NCBI GenBank assembly: GCA_029990175.1
Contig: JARKIP010000053.1
Location: forward strand, 18,680,001-18,744,000
Reading direction: 5' to 3'
Source of the DNA: Petunia secreta
Taxonomy: Eukaryota > Streptophyta > Magnoliopsida > Solanales > Solanaceae
DNA length: 64,000 nucleotides
The notes under the pieces are model-generated. The model worked only from the letters and a program-made list of their open reading frames with translations. It ran no database searches and had not been told where the DNA came from. Made by a program: the position numbers and the translations under genes. Positions within the stretch are counted from its first letter, which is position 1, and the number at the start of each line of letters is the position of its first letter. This document shows, one piece after another, positions 21,416 to 33,735 of this stretch.

Positions 21416-24400
21416 TGTTGAACCTCAAAAATTACCTTTTCTTTAAGAAAAGATAGATTTCGGGTATAATATTCAACAAAATGGGATTCCAAAGGGCTTT
21501 CTTTTGGAGTCGCCACCTAATTTAGGAGAATTAGGAACCAATTAATTACATAGTGCGTGCAAGCACTCCTTTTTAAGGAAAATGGTCTTTTCAGAGATTC
21601 TAAGTAAGAGGTTCAACTATTTCCAAAAGAAGGTTTTCATTTGAAAAGCACTTTCGAAAATCCACAAAATGTGGTTAATCCTTTGGTTTTCACGAAATAG
21701 CTCTATAAATGCAAGTTTACAAAATTTAGTTCAAAAACATTAAAATTAATGCTAAAATCTAAGATTGTAATAAATTACGCTTTAAATAAATATGAATTTA
21801 AATGTAATAATAATAAGAATAATAATAATGATAATAAATGTATTTTGGAGAGAGGTAAGAAAATTAATTAACATGGAGAAAATCTCAATTGAAGTTGCAA
21901 TTTAAGGGATTCGAAACAAAATTACTACTTTTATTATTTTCAAATTTTATTGCACGCACTATTTAACTAAAAGGTTCGAAATTCCTAAATAAAATGGAAA
22001 TTCAAAAGAAATAAATATCCGCAAAATAACTCAATAAAGAAACATTCATTAATAATCAATCAAATAAATTATTCTACAGTAAATATCTACGGGGAATTCC
22101 TATAGACATGCAATTTCTAAGGGATAGAGGGTAGAGAGAAGGATTTAGAAGAAGAACCCAGTAAATTTGACAAACTCATGGGAGCCTTGAATTTTATTTT
22201 TTATACATTATGCCCATGAGTCTAAACATCACATGACTCAACAAAGCATTTTTTAAAATTCTATAGGTCTTCATTTCTTGAAAGCTTGAGTGCGACCTTG
22301 ATCCCAAGTGACTCCAATGCAATGGATTATTCCCTTTTGTTGAGTTAGTGAAACTCGTTCCAAGAGTGTTCATGCAAAGTAAAAGAGAAAACAATTAGCA
22401 AATACTCAATAATTAAGTACGAGTTCATACGAAGTTTAAAACTAAACTCCACCTAATTAAATGACTGACAATAGGAGGAACAAACCAAAAAAAAAAAAAA
22501 AAGAATAAGAAAATAAGGAACACAGGCAACAATCAGTACAATATTAACTACAAGCAACATTTAGAGAACTTCCACCTCCAGCATAGCACATGAAAGGATG
22601 GATAGACATACTGTCAATCCTTCTAATCCTAAGCTGCATTTAAAATAGCTTTTGAGACATCAATGGCGTAAGATTCAATGCAACCAATTTTGGTATATAT
22701 ATAACTATAGGAGCAGATTACCAAGACCTCTACCAAACTTACAAGAGAATTTCTAGCTCAGCTCTTCAATGGTAAAATCTCCACAGAACCAAAATAGAAA
22801 CAGAAAGAGGCAAACTTGGTAGTAACTTACTAAATCGAATTGAACTCATAAATCACAAACTAAACTAATTTTAACTAAAAGGAGAGCTTAGCGACAGAGC
22901 GAGAGCAAGCTACGATAAACTACACAGAATGTTAAACATATTGTACACCAAGCTAATAGGCTAGAAATACACTAGTAATTCAAGTTCTACTTAACTTTAT
23001 CTCAAGGAAATAGGCTAAATTTCAAATATAGGTCTTGAAGAGACTTAATGCACATAAATGATTAGTTATCTTAAAGAAAGAAGTCCTCTGTTGAATGAGA
23101 CACAAGCAAAGGCGTTGCAGCATTTAAAATTCTATGAAATGAGAACTTAACAGTTTAAAATTGAAGTAAATAAATCAGGGAGACGTTTAACTAGATAGCT
23201 ATGTAGTCTAATATGTTCGATACAGGTAAAAGCATACCAGAACATGAACAGACTACTCCCTCACTACATAATCAGACACACACAAAGCCATCTGCACAAA
23301 GACCTGGACAAGCCCTTTAACAAACACTCAGCTCCTGGACTTCTACAATACCTGCTATACTTGCAGCACACACAAAAAGAGAGACCCCTGAACCACTCCA
23401 AACACACACACCTACATTGAACCTCTATAGACACCCATGCACCTTTTCTTTTTAACAAGACACAAAGCAGCTAAATAGGGCACTCTACACCACCCATCAG
23501 ACACTGCAAACCATCCTAACAGCCCCCAAGAAAACTCAACCTAGAACTAAAAGCATCAAGGATAAACTGCTGCCAACTACCAGAGCAGAACCAGAACCAG
23601 CCTCACAAACCAGACAACTAAGGTTACATGTATACATATGGATGTACAACACACAAACAACCTGATTAACATGCTTACTTTGGACAAAGATATTTTGAAC
23701 CAAAACATACAGGTAACCACTTCATTTACTTCACATTAATCCAGATTCCACACATATTTAATTAGATTAAAGCCGAGCCAAGCAGACATAAGAAAAGGCA
23801 ATAGGCCAAGAAACCAGCAGTTTTTCCTTGAAACCACAGAACTAACAAGAACCAAACTAAAGCTGAAAATAGACACACATACTACCTACTGACCTCTTGG
23901 ACTACTCTACTACCCGACCACTGCCTGCATCTACTAAAAAAAAGCTTCCATTCATCTTCCAACCTCCCTGAGCTACGAGGAAACCAAACAAAAGATTCCC
24001 TGACCTGCACCCTTTAGAAAAAACTGGAAACAACTACAAAAACTGCTCCTAAGCTTCTTATTAAACTAGAAACACCCCTGAACTTCCCCTAATGGCTTCT
24101 CCAAGAACCAAAACACTCACCTTCAAAGCCTACAACAATTCAACCAGGAACCAGACTAATGACATCTTAGCAGAGGGCAATGAAGCTGCTACAATACACA
24201 CACAAAACCTGAGAAACTCCTTACAACTCAACACCAGGACCAAGCTGACTTACAGACCCCCTTTCTATTCCTCCTGAACCAATCCAGGACCTACAACTCC
24301 TAACACCTGACCTGCACTCTTCCACCTCCATTCTTGCCTTTAACTTCCAAGAAACAAGCCCCCTAAATCAAACTCCATGCATCTCTAATTCCTCTTTAAC

Positions 24401-25675
24401 TCCCAGAACCTACACTAACGATTTAAACTCCTACTCTCCAAACTACCTAAAGAAACTGCTATAGCCACCAGAGACTCTCTAAATACTCCGAGGACAACTC
24501 CACTCTCAGCTCACTCAACCCCTGAGGACCAATAAATTCCTGAAACTACTGCAACAACCCCAGCCTACTAGAACCAATACAACCAATACAAAAGATCAGA
24601 CCAACTGCTACTAACAGATTCAGGGCAAAGCAAAACTAGACTAAGAATTTAGGACTAGGACTTGGACTATTAACAATGCCAAGATAACAAGGATACTACT
24701 ACACTACTAACTATGCTCGACATCATTTCGGAAGCATTAAGAAAATACTAAAGAAAAATGAATCATGAAACAATAGTTCTAAAGCTCAATGAATCATCCA
24801 TGCTTTCACATTAAATAATTCCTCTATATCACGTCTCACAAACCAGCACAGAATATGAATTGGATTAAAAAATTGAAAAATAAAGAGGAGAGGATATTAC
24901 CTTTTTGCGAGCAGCGACTAGGGCGATGGATCCGAAAGAAATACGAGTCGACTAATGTCGACGACTCGAACAAGCTCGAGGACTCAAATAGCGGAGAAGC
25001 GACGAGACCAGTAAAATCAAAAAAGCAGGAAAGCTATGGCATCGAAAAGACACTGTGTATTTTATATACTTCCCTCTTCGTTCTCTTATCTGCCTCTCAA
25101 ATTTAGAACCCTCCTCCCCTCTACTCTTGCCGCTGCTCATCTCCCCCCCTGCTCCCCCTATTCACGGATCTTTTATATCCTTCCAAAATTATGGTTCTAG
25201 GGTTGTGGGAAATACCCAAAACGACCCCTAACGGCTAGGATTGGATAAGCTTTGTAAGATCATGGCTGAGCTGGAGATTGGGACCAGCTTTGGCATTTTC
25301 TGATTTTGAATCAAAATGGGTTTTTGAACTGGGGAATCGGATTTGGGAACTTTGAAATCGGGTTCCTTTTTGGGAGAAAAGTGGGCTGATGGGTACTGAA
25401 AATGGGAATGGTCTCAAAATGGTGAGGCGTGTGTGTAATGTATATATGTATTGCGTAAATAGGCTGATATTTAGACTCTACACGATTTTAGCCTCTTTTA
25501 AGATTTAATTAGGAAATGAAAGCATTGAACATGTGAGTTTAAATTGGGGTCATGCATTGCAAAATTAGCCCTTTTCTTTAAAATTATCAATTCGCCTTTG
25601 ATTGTTAAAATTAACCTTATTTAAAAATAATTAGACATTAATTTGAAATTTTCGGGACAAAATTGGGTGTCAACA
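21416..25675 (-). repeat. LTR A (4260 bp), 3' LTR of the array
   Basis: Minus sense TGTTGACACCC...GGTTCAACA. Collinear with LTR C with scattered substitutions only. Small frames such as 24092-24277 and 24855-25106 recur in each LTR but have no family signature and are best read as LTR sequence. A poly(A) run lies at about 22484-22501. Confidence 0.95.
25059..25068 (-). promoter_or_regulatory. TATA box in LTR A
   Basis: TATATAAAAT on the minus strand, about 610 bp after the LTR start. Identical motifs lie in LTR B (33105-33114) and LTR C (43211-43220). Confidence 0.6.
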
Positions 25676-25689
25676 GCTGCCCCTCTTTA
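25676..25689 (-). other. Polypurine tract before LTR A
   Basis: Minus strand TAAAGAGGGGCAGC abuts TGTTGACACC. The same tract stands before the LTR at 1117 and at 33722-33735. Confidence 0.9.
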
Positions 25690-26367
25690 CCCGGAAAAGG
25701 ATGAAAGAGTTATCAGGGTAAAGAAGTTGACATAAAGCCAATTTTGTCACAATAAAGCCAAAGACTTCTGATTCCATGGACCAAAAGGTGAGGCTTATGG
25801 GTATGGCCGAACTCTGGTTTCCGAGTTGCCTACATATCTCGGGCTGAAAGAGAATCAGGCCATATGTAGTTCGACGACACTTAGAAACGAAGACTCGCAC
25901 AATTGACGGAAAAGACGCACGAATAGGAAAGAAACCAAACTGACACCCTAATTCGAAATGAAAGATTAGGATAGACTTGCTTGTTCGAGTGCGATTCTTC
26001 AGATCCTCGTTGACGAGTCTAGCTCATATCAACTATTGCCCCAGTTCACTGCTAAGAAAGAGTTCCACGCTATGCTCCAAATGCTGCTGCGGTGCTGCTA
26101 AAATCCTGTAATAAACTTGACAAACGGTAAGCGAGTAACTGCAAATAAAGCTTAATAAATGAAGTAATAAAGGAATAACGACAATAAGACTTGTAGATGC
26201 TGGTTGCAATATCAATGATAAGCTTGTCTCCAACTGACTAATGGAGAAATCTGGCTTTGTGAGGCAAGATGATTACGGGGCCATTGGTAGACAGGAGATG
26301 AAGCAATAAAAGCTCCAATTAATAGGAACGTAAAGTGCACTTTAAACTCTAAATAATGAGGATAAAA

Positions 26368-27305
26368 TGCCGCCTTTTCGGCAATAACCATGATAAAGCC
26401 TCCAGCTTTAAATCATGAAGAGACAATTTGAAAATAATATTGGATTGCACTCCAACCAGAAGTAGGAATACATCCGAAGTATTCGCATTATCCTGCATGT
26501 CTTAACAAACTTATTAGCAACATACGGCTATAAAGATATGTATAGAAAATGTATAAACGCCTAAGGAGGCTACAAAATGCTCAAGAAAGTGTGCTAATAT
26601 TAAACGTCTATCGAGACCATAAAAGATTATTCCTTAGAGGAATTTAAATAATTAACACCGTCGAGGTAGCAGAAATACACCTTTGAGGCAATAAAATTAC
26701 ACCTTAGAGGCATTCAAATAACTAACACCTTCGAGGTGACATCAATACGCCTCCGGGGTAACAAAATTTCGCCTTAGAGGCATTAAAATAACTAACACCT
26801 TCGAGGTGATATAAATACGCCTCCGGGGCAACAAAATCTCGCCTTATAGGCATTTAAATAACTAACACCTTCGAGGTGATATAAATACGCCTCCGGGGCA
26901 ACAAAATTTCGCCTTCGAGGCATTCATATAACTAACACCTTCGAGGTGACATAAATACACCTCCGGGGCGACAAAATTACGCCTTAGAGGTATTCAAATA
27001 AGTAACACCTTCGAGGTGACATAAATACGCCTCCGGGGCAACAAAATTACGCCTTAGAGGCATTCAAATAACTAACACCTTCGAGGTGACATAAATACGC
27101 CTCCGGGGCAACAAAATTACGCCTTAGAGGCATTCAAATAACTAACACCTTCAAGGTGACATAAATACACCTCCGGGGCGACAAAATTTCGCCTTAGAGG
27201 CATTCAAATAACTAACACCTTCGAGGTGACATAAATACGCTTATCGAAAGCGTGAACATAAAGACGCTTCTCGAAAGCCTGAATATAAAGACGCTTCTAG
27301 AAAGC
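26368..27305 (-). repeat. Serial hairpin tract in 3' UTR 1, including nine 70-bp units
   Basis: The core at about 26654-27237 is nine copies of a 70-bp unit. Each unit is three sub-units of about 23 bp, each a hairpin: CACCTTCGAGGTG, GCCTCCGGGGC and GCCTTAGAGGC. The diverged flanks also fold: TGCCG/CGGCA (26368-26383), TAAAGC/GCTTTA (26394-26410), GCCT/AGGC (26559-26570), GTCT/AGAC (26606-26617), ATTCCT/AGGAAT (26629-26643), and CGCTT/AAGCG (27238-27252 and 27291-27305). Arms differ between hairpins but remain complementary. Confidence 0.9.
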
Positions 27306-28417
27306 GTGAACATGTAAATGTGTTATACTTTCTGAACTCTTCCATGGAGGAATGGTCTTGACTACAAAACAAAGTGAGCCCCCAGGATTGGCAATATCTG
27401 CTGATCATAAGAAATGGAACCTTAGTAAGCATTCTCATAAAGCAAAAGTTAAATGAAACAGATATTCTTAATAATTTGCAAGAGTTATGGGAAATAGAAA
27501 AGCCGCCTTTCGGCAAATTGACAAAGCGTCAGGTCATGAAGCACGAGCTTTATCCAAATATCATTGCAATCCTAGCGATGAGAATCTTGGAGATTGACTT
27601 GCTAAGATGTATATCTTCCGTTGCGGGTCTTAATATCCTGCTCTCAAAGAAAAATTGTTAGTTTTGGGGAAGGAGGGGGGAGCGTTTGATTTATGCTGAC
27701 TCGAGCCTTCATTCTTCAATCGCTTCCTTCTTCTCCCTTTGTCTAGATTTGCGATCCGTCTTTTGAGACTTGACCAACAAACTCTTTGTCAAGCAATACG
27801 ACTTCTTGCAAAATCTGCCCCAGTTATGATCTTTCAAATCTTCAACTTGCCTTGCAAAATTTGCCCCAGTTGCTTGCCTTAGGGGAGACTGGAAATTTTA
27901 ATACTATAGAGTTGAGCCCGTTAAGAGCGCCTACGTATCCCTCCACGGGAATCAGACTATGCGTAGTTCTGCTTACATAACGATTTTTTCGGGAAAATAT
28001 GGCAATCTAAGTACGAAGCCGTATCCGAATTGGAAAATCTACACATCTGCCCAGATGCATAGTTCGGAATTACATCATCAAAGATAGACAAACCTAAAGC
28101 ATTATAAAATCTGATCGAATCCGATGTGGATTGCTTACTTATCCTGTTGCCAATCAGATCAAAAGTAGTTCAAACTTACATAAAAGAGGAAGTAGGGGAA
28201 ATTCTTATATCAATGCAACCAAACTCTATGTGAGTTACTACGTATCCCGCCTTGGGAATCAGGTTACGCGTAGTTCGTATTACAATTAAAATTACATAAA
28301 ATGAGAAAAACACTTGCTTGCGCTGCTTGGAGCTATCTTGATTGTATTTGGGTTGATAACTTTTGGCTAGACTGTAAGGGTGAGCTTTCTTGTAAATGAG
28401 ACAATTTTCAACAACAG

Positions 28418-29938
28418 TCATGCTACTAAATCTCCGGGCATTGGTTCTCTCATTTGGATTGATCCATCTTCAATTAAATCTTGGATCTTGTGTTTAAGAG
28501 CAACACATTCATTAGTGTCGTGCTTGAAAAATTCTGCATGGTAAGCACAATATTTGGTTCCATCAACCCATTGTTGGGGAGGGTCAAATGTACCATTTCC
28601 TGATAAAGGTTCTAGCATTCCCATATCTTTTAATCTTTCATACAATTGAGCCTGTGGTTCACCTAAAGATGTGAATTTTCGACGTTGCTTCTTCTCATAT
28701 TTGGGATGCGATCCTGATGGTTTAGATTGGCGGGCCACTGGTGGCAGATGTTGTTGCGGATAATTGTATGCTTGCGGTTGTGAATAATGCTGATAAGCAG
28801 TTGCTGCAAATTGATGGTAATTAGGTTGGGCATTATAGACTGGACATGGCGCGGGTGGAATTTGATGCTGACTTGGATAAGTTGGATATAGTGTGCTTCT
28901 ATAAATAGATTGGTTTGATGAGTTTCTGAAGGTTGGCTTCTTGTTTGGCCTTTGGTCGATATCAGCCATATCAATTCCAAATTCATCTTCCCTCTTTCTC
29001 TTCTCAAAATTGCCCATACCAGTCTGGATGGCTTGCGTAGTTGCCTTCATTGCAGCAAAACTTACAATTCGCCCTGTCTTAACCCCTTCTTCAACCATCT
29101 CTCCCATCACAAGAAGTTCAGAATAAGGTTTACCCATCATAGGGAGCAAGTGCATGTAATAGGAATCATCTTGAGCTCGGATGAAGTACTTTACCATGTC
29201 TTCCTCAGTCATTGGTGGTTGCACCCTTGCCGCCTGTTCACGCCATCTCAATGCGTATTCCCTAAAGGTTTCTGTTGGTTTCTTCTTCAGATTGGACAAG
29301 GTTATAAGGTCAGGAGCCATCTCGACATTGTACTCAAACTGCTTTGTAAAATCACTGGCTATGTCATCAAACTCACGCCACTTGCTTATATCCTGCCTTG
29401 CAAACCATTCAGCAGCAATACCTTCCAGACTATGACTTGCTTATATCCTGCCTTCACTTTGTGGCACATAGTTAGTGAAATCCACGTTCTTACCATTGGG
29501 GTCATGCTCATAGTATTGGGCTTTGAGATATCCTTGTCTTGGATCATTGGAATTTTGAGGAGCAACAGCCACAGAAATGGGTGCTTCAGATTGTGGAGGA
29601 CGAGGAGTATCTTTGGCAGGTAAATATTGATGGTGAGGCAAGTTGTTCTGGTTAATGAATGCATCTGGGATGTTGTTAACTGGTGCAAGAATATGAATGA
29701 CACTGGAATTTAAAGGCATGTTCGGATTGGCAGTTTCCATATTGGGATTCAGAGTTGATAGCACGGATGGCACGTTTCTGTGGCTCGACCCTTTCATTCT
29801 TTCCAGTTCAGCTTGCATACATTCAATCTGCTTAGCCATTCTAGCAATTTGTTCATCAGGAACAACAACTGCTTGCTCATTAGACGATTCAGGTATACCA
29901 GTCTGATCATTAGTCAAATCAGCCATTGCTTGCTTCAC
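28418..29938 (-). pseudogene. gag of array unit 1, broken by a filler-bearing deletion
   Basis: Starts at the ATG at 29938 (MKQAMADLTND). The N-terminal third has a coiled coil (residues about 25-50) and a Pro/Asn-rich linker, and stops at 29441 after YVPQSEGRI. The remainder resumes in the same frame and runs to 28418 through the capsid core (KKPTETFREYALRWREQAAR) to the knuckle CAYHAEFFKHDTNEC. Relative to unit 2, 287 bp are replaced by a 14-bp net insertion. Net length stays in frame, but the insertion brings an in-frame TAA. The lost part is the start of the capsid domain. Gag would package element RNA. Confidence 0.9.
29435..29454 (-). repeat. Templated filler at a gag deletion junction
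   Basis: The 20 bp here are an exact direct copy of 29380-29399, which lies 55 bp away. The copy bridges the 287-bp deletion seen against 37487-37773. Confidence 0.88.
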
Positions 29939-31247
29939 TTTAGATTAGACACTTAACCAACTCGGGAGTCAACACGAATCAAACTCTCTCTGTTCGGGGA
30001 ATAATCAAACAAAAGAAAAATTCAAAAGGTAAACTATGTTAGTTTGCGTGTCATTAACAACATTGCATACAATCACGTAGCGCGCGTCACGTAGCGCTTT
30101 GCATTTTAAACAAATTTGACATGTGGCAATCACAATTAGTTGAGCGTAGATGAAAATGCGGGCGCGTCCTACCCTGTAAGGTGCCTCTTTGTGCCAGAGG
30201 TGGGCCTAAGACGCCAAATAAGTAATAACGAAAAGTAGTCCAAGCCGGTTTTGCAATAATCGAATTTAGAGTAAGTGACAATAACAGTAATAATAATTTC
30301 TCTTTCGTTATAACTTGATTTTGAGTACATCATTGTTACATAAAAAATAGAAACTGCCAGACATAATTTAAATACGTCATTTTGAGTACAATGAAAATAT
30401 AAATAACTGCTATAACTATGCTGCATCAGGCTCGAGGAGGCAATGGAACTGGAATGCGGGCCTGTTTCGATCAATCCTTTTTGCTTGTGCAATCAGTGTA
30501 ATTTCTGACATCTCGTCCCAAATGTGGTTTGCATCCAAAAACTTACTTAAATCAAACATCGATCAAATGGATCGAACGTCTTATCGTCCTTTCGACGTCT
30601 CTTGACCTAACTTGTTATCTTCTTGCAAGTATCTTCACAGTTTCAACTTGATGACTATTTGAAATACCTCTTGAATTCAAGCGTCTTCTAGTCTACAAAA
30701 TTAATAAAAGTATTCTAAATTTAATTAATTGCAAAACTTGGCTTGGATTGGAAGTTCCGTTATCACATAAACACATAATATGCACTGTTGTTGGGTTTAA
30801 ACCCGTCAACAAAAGAAGGCGGTTTTCCTAACTATGGAGGCGGTACCAAGGACCGGGTCCAATCTAAGGTTTATGCATGCATGTTCCTAACGGAAACTCT
30901 AGAGTGGGTTTACTAAACACAAGGCTGTTTTGAGTGGCAAGCGGTCACTCGGTAGTAAAACTATCGGCTCACCCCGCAGGTACGCGCACTCTTTCTTAAA
31001 GGATTTTTTGTGAGTTGCGGGTGTATATGCATACACCTCGCGGGTATAAGTAACCATGAAGAAGCTCCCAGGAGTGGGGGAAACATGAACGGAATGCCAG
31101 TTTTATATGTGCACAAATAAAGTGCAGTGATATGCTTTCAGTGACAAACAATTGCAAATAATCAAATTAAATAAAGATGCTATTTTGCAAATAATAAACA
31201 AATAAAGAGTTATCTTGTGAAAACCTTGCGGTTAGAACCTTAAGGTA
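29939..31247 (-). other. Leader (5' UTR) of array unit 1
   Basis: No plausible frame on the minus strand; the frames at 30087-30492 are short and have no signature. It contains a perfect 7-bp-stem hairpin at 31020-31037. Confidence 0.7.
31020..31037 (-). other. Leader hairpin near the primer site, unit 1
   Basis: GGTGTAT-ATGC-ATACACC: a perfect 7-bp stem with a 4-base loop, about 210 bases downstream (element sense) of the primer site. Identical at 39319-39336. The loop ATGC is not self-complementary (GCAT is its complement). Confidence 0.6.
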
Positions 31248-31265
31248 TCCCCAGCGGAGTCGCCA
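31248..31265 (-). other. Primer binding site, unit 1
   Basis: Minus strand TGGCGACTCCGCTGGGGA, three bases after LTR B. I recall this type in Tat/Ogre elements, where it is said to pair with tRNA-Arg; the tRNA match was not checked. Confidence 0.75.
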
Positions 31266-31268
31266 AGC

Positions 31269-33721
31269 TGTTGAACCCCAAAAATTACCTTTTCTTTAAG
31301 AAAAGATAGATTTCGAGTATAATATTCAACAAAATGGAATTCCAAAGACCTGGACAAGCTCTTTAACAAACACTCAGCTCCTGGACTTCTACAATACTTG
31401 CTATACTTGCAGCACACACAAAAAGAGAGACCCCTGAACCACTCCAAACACACACACCTACATTGAACCTCTATAGACACCCATGCACCTTTTCTTTTTA
31501 ACAAGACACAAAGCAGCTAAATAGGGCACTCTACACCACCCATCAGACACTGCAAACCATCCTAACAGCCCCCAAGAAAACTCAACCTAGAGCTAAAAGC
31601 ATCAAGGATAAACTGCTGCCAACTACCAGAGCAGAACCAGAACCAGCCTCACAAACCAGACAACTAAGGTTACATGTATACATATGGATGTACAACACAC
31701 AAACAACCTGATTAACATTCTTACTTTGGACAAAGATATTTTGAACCAAAACATACAGGTAACCACTTCATTTACTTCACATTAATCCAGATTCCACACA
31801 TATTTAATTAGATTAAAGCCGAGCCAAGCAGACATAAGAAAAGGCAATAGGCCAAGAAACCAGCAGTTTTTCCTTGAAACCACAGAACTAACAAGAACCA
31901 AACTAAAGCTGAAAACAGACACACATACTACCTACTGACCTCTTGGACTACTCTACGACCCGACCACTGCCTGCATCTACTCAAAAAAAGCTTCCATTCA
32001 TCTTCCAACCTCCCTGAGCTACGAGGAAACCAAACAAAAGATTCCCTGACCTGCACCCTTTAGAAAAAACTAGAAACAACTACAAAAACTGCTCCTAAGC
32101 TTCTTATTAAACTAGAAACACCCCTGAACTTCCCCTAATGGCTTCTCCAAGAACCAAAACACTCACCTTCAAAGCCTACAACAATTCAACCAGGAACCAG
32201 ACTAATGACATCTTAGCAGAGGGCAATGAAGCTGCTACAATACACACACAGAACCTGAGAAACTCCTTACAACTCAACACCAGGACCAAGCTGACTTACA
32301 GACCCCCTTTCTATTCCTCCTGAACCAATCCAGGACCTACAACTCCTAACACCTGACCTGCACTCTTCCACCTCCATTCTTGCCTTTAACTTCCAAGAAA
32401 CAGGCCCCCTAAATCAAACTCCATGCATCTCTAATTCCTCTTTAACTCCCGGAACCTACACTAACGATTTAAACTCGTACTCTCCAAACTACCTAAAGAA
32501 ACTGCTATAGCCACCAGAGACTCTCTAAATACTCCGAGGACAACTCCACTCTCAGCTCACTCAACCCCTGAGGACCAACAAATACCTGAAACTACAGCAA
32601 CAACCCCAGCCTACTAGAACCAATACAACCAATACAAAAGATCAGACCAACTGCTACTAACAGATTCAGGGCAAAGCAAAACTAGACTAAGAATTTAGGA
32701 CTAGGACTTAGACTATTAACAATGCCAAGATAACAAGGATACTACTACACTACTAACTATGCTCGACATCATTTCGGAAGCATTAAGAAAATACTAAAGA
32801 AAAATGAATCATGAAACAATAGTTCTAAAGCTCAATGAATCATCCATGCTTTCACATTAAATAATTCCTCTATATCACATCACACAAACCAGCACAGAAT
32901 ATGAACTGGATTAAAAAATTGAAAAATAAAGAGGAGAGGATATTACCTTTTTGCGAGCAGCGACTAGGGCGATGGATCCGAAAGAAATACGAGTCGACTA
33001 ATGTCGACGACTCGAACAAGCTCGAGGACTCAAATAGCGGGGAAGCGACGAGACCAGTAAAATCAAAAAAACAAGAAAGCTATGGCATCGAAAAGACACT
33101 GTGTATTTTATATACTTCCCTCTTCGTTCTCTTATCTGCCTCTCAAATTTAGAACCCTCCTCCCCTCTACTCTTGCCGCTGCTCATCTCCCCCCCTGCTC
33201 CCCCTATTCACGGATCTTTTATATCCTTCCAAAATTATGGTTCTAGGGTTGTGGGAAATACCCAAAACGACCCCTAACGGCTAGGATTGGATAAGCTTTG
33301 TACGATCATGGCTGAGCTGGAGATTGGGACCAGCTTTGGCATTTTCTGATTTTGAATCAAAATGGGTTTTTGAACTGGGAAATCGGGTTTGGGAACTTTG
33401 AAATCGGGTTCCTTTTTGGGAGAAAAATGGGCTGATGGGTACTGAAAATGGGAATGGTCTCAAAATGGTGAGGCGTGTGTGTAATGTATATATGTATTGC
33501 GTAAATAGGCTGATATTTAGACTCTACACGATTTTAGCCTCTTTTAAGATTTAATTAGGAAATGAAAGCATTGAACATGTGAGTTGAAATTGGGGTCATG
33601 CATTGCAAAATTAGCCCATTTCTTTAAAGTTATCAATTCGCCTTTGATTGTTAAAATTAACCTTATTTAAAAATAATTAGACATTAATTTGAAATTTTCT
33701 GGACAAAATTGGGTGTCAACA
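31269..33721 (-). repeat. LTR B (2453 bp), shared middle LTR with a 1.8 kb deletion
   Basis: Same ends as LTRs A and C. Near 31348 the sequence jumps from the position matching about 21495 of LTR A to the one matching about 23303. The five bases CAAAG are common to both edges. It serves as 3' LTR of unit 2 and 5' LTR of unit 1. The promoter part with its TATA box (33105-33114) is retained. Confidence 0.93.
33105..33114 (-). promoter_or_regulatory. TATA box in LTR B
   Basis: TATATAAAAT on the minus strand, in the same context as LTRs A and C. Confidence 0.6.
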
Positions 33722-33735
33722 GCTGCCCCTCTTTA
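33722..33735 (-). other. Polypurine tract before LTR B
   Basis: TAAAGAGGGGCAGC on the minus strand abuts TGTTGACACC. Confidence 0.9.

Larger units (their letters stand above)
25676..31268 (-). other. Internal region 1 of the array (5593 bp)
   Basis: Minus order: primer site, about 1.3 kb leader, gag (29938-28418), then 2.7 kb 3' UTR with the hairpin tract and polypurine tract. Collinear with internal region 2 except for small indels and a 287-bp deletion in gag. No protease, RT, RNase H or integrase motif is seen between gag and the polypurine tract. The frames at 27374-27661 and 27786-27980 (+) have no signature. Confidence 0.9.

Noticed and set aside
24092..25106. Small frames of 61 and 83 codons kept in all three array LTRs
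   Set aside because: Copies are kept because the LTRs are nearly identical, not by selection on protein. They are on the antisense strand of the element and have no signature.
26654..27240. Regular repeat array that could suggest a CRISPR
   Set aside because: Direct 70-bp repeats with no unique spacers, in a plant retrotransposon 3' UTR.
28952..29623. 223-codon plus-strand frame
   Set aside because: Shadow of gag on the minus strand; the Gag motifs are in the minus reading.
31269..33721. LTR B as a mark of two independent insertions
   Set aside because: No target duplication at LTR B; its edges are a primer site and a polypurine tract, so it is shared by the two units.
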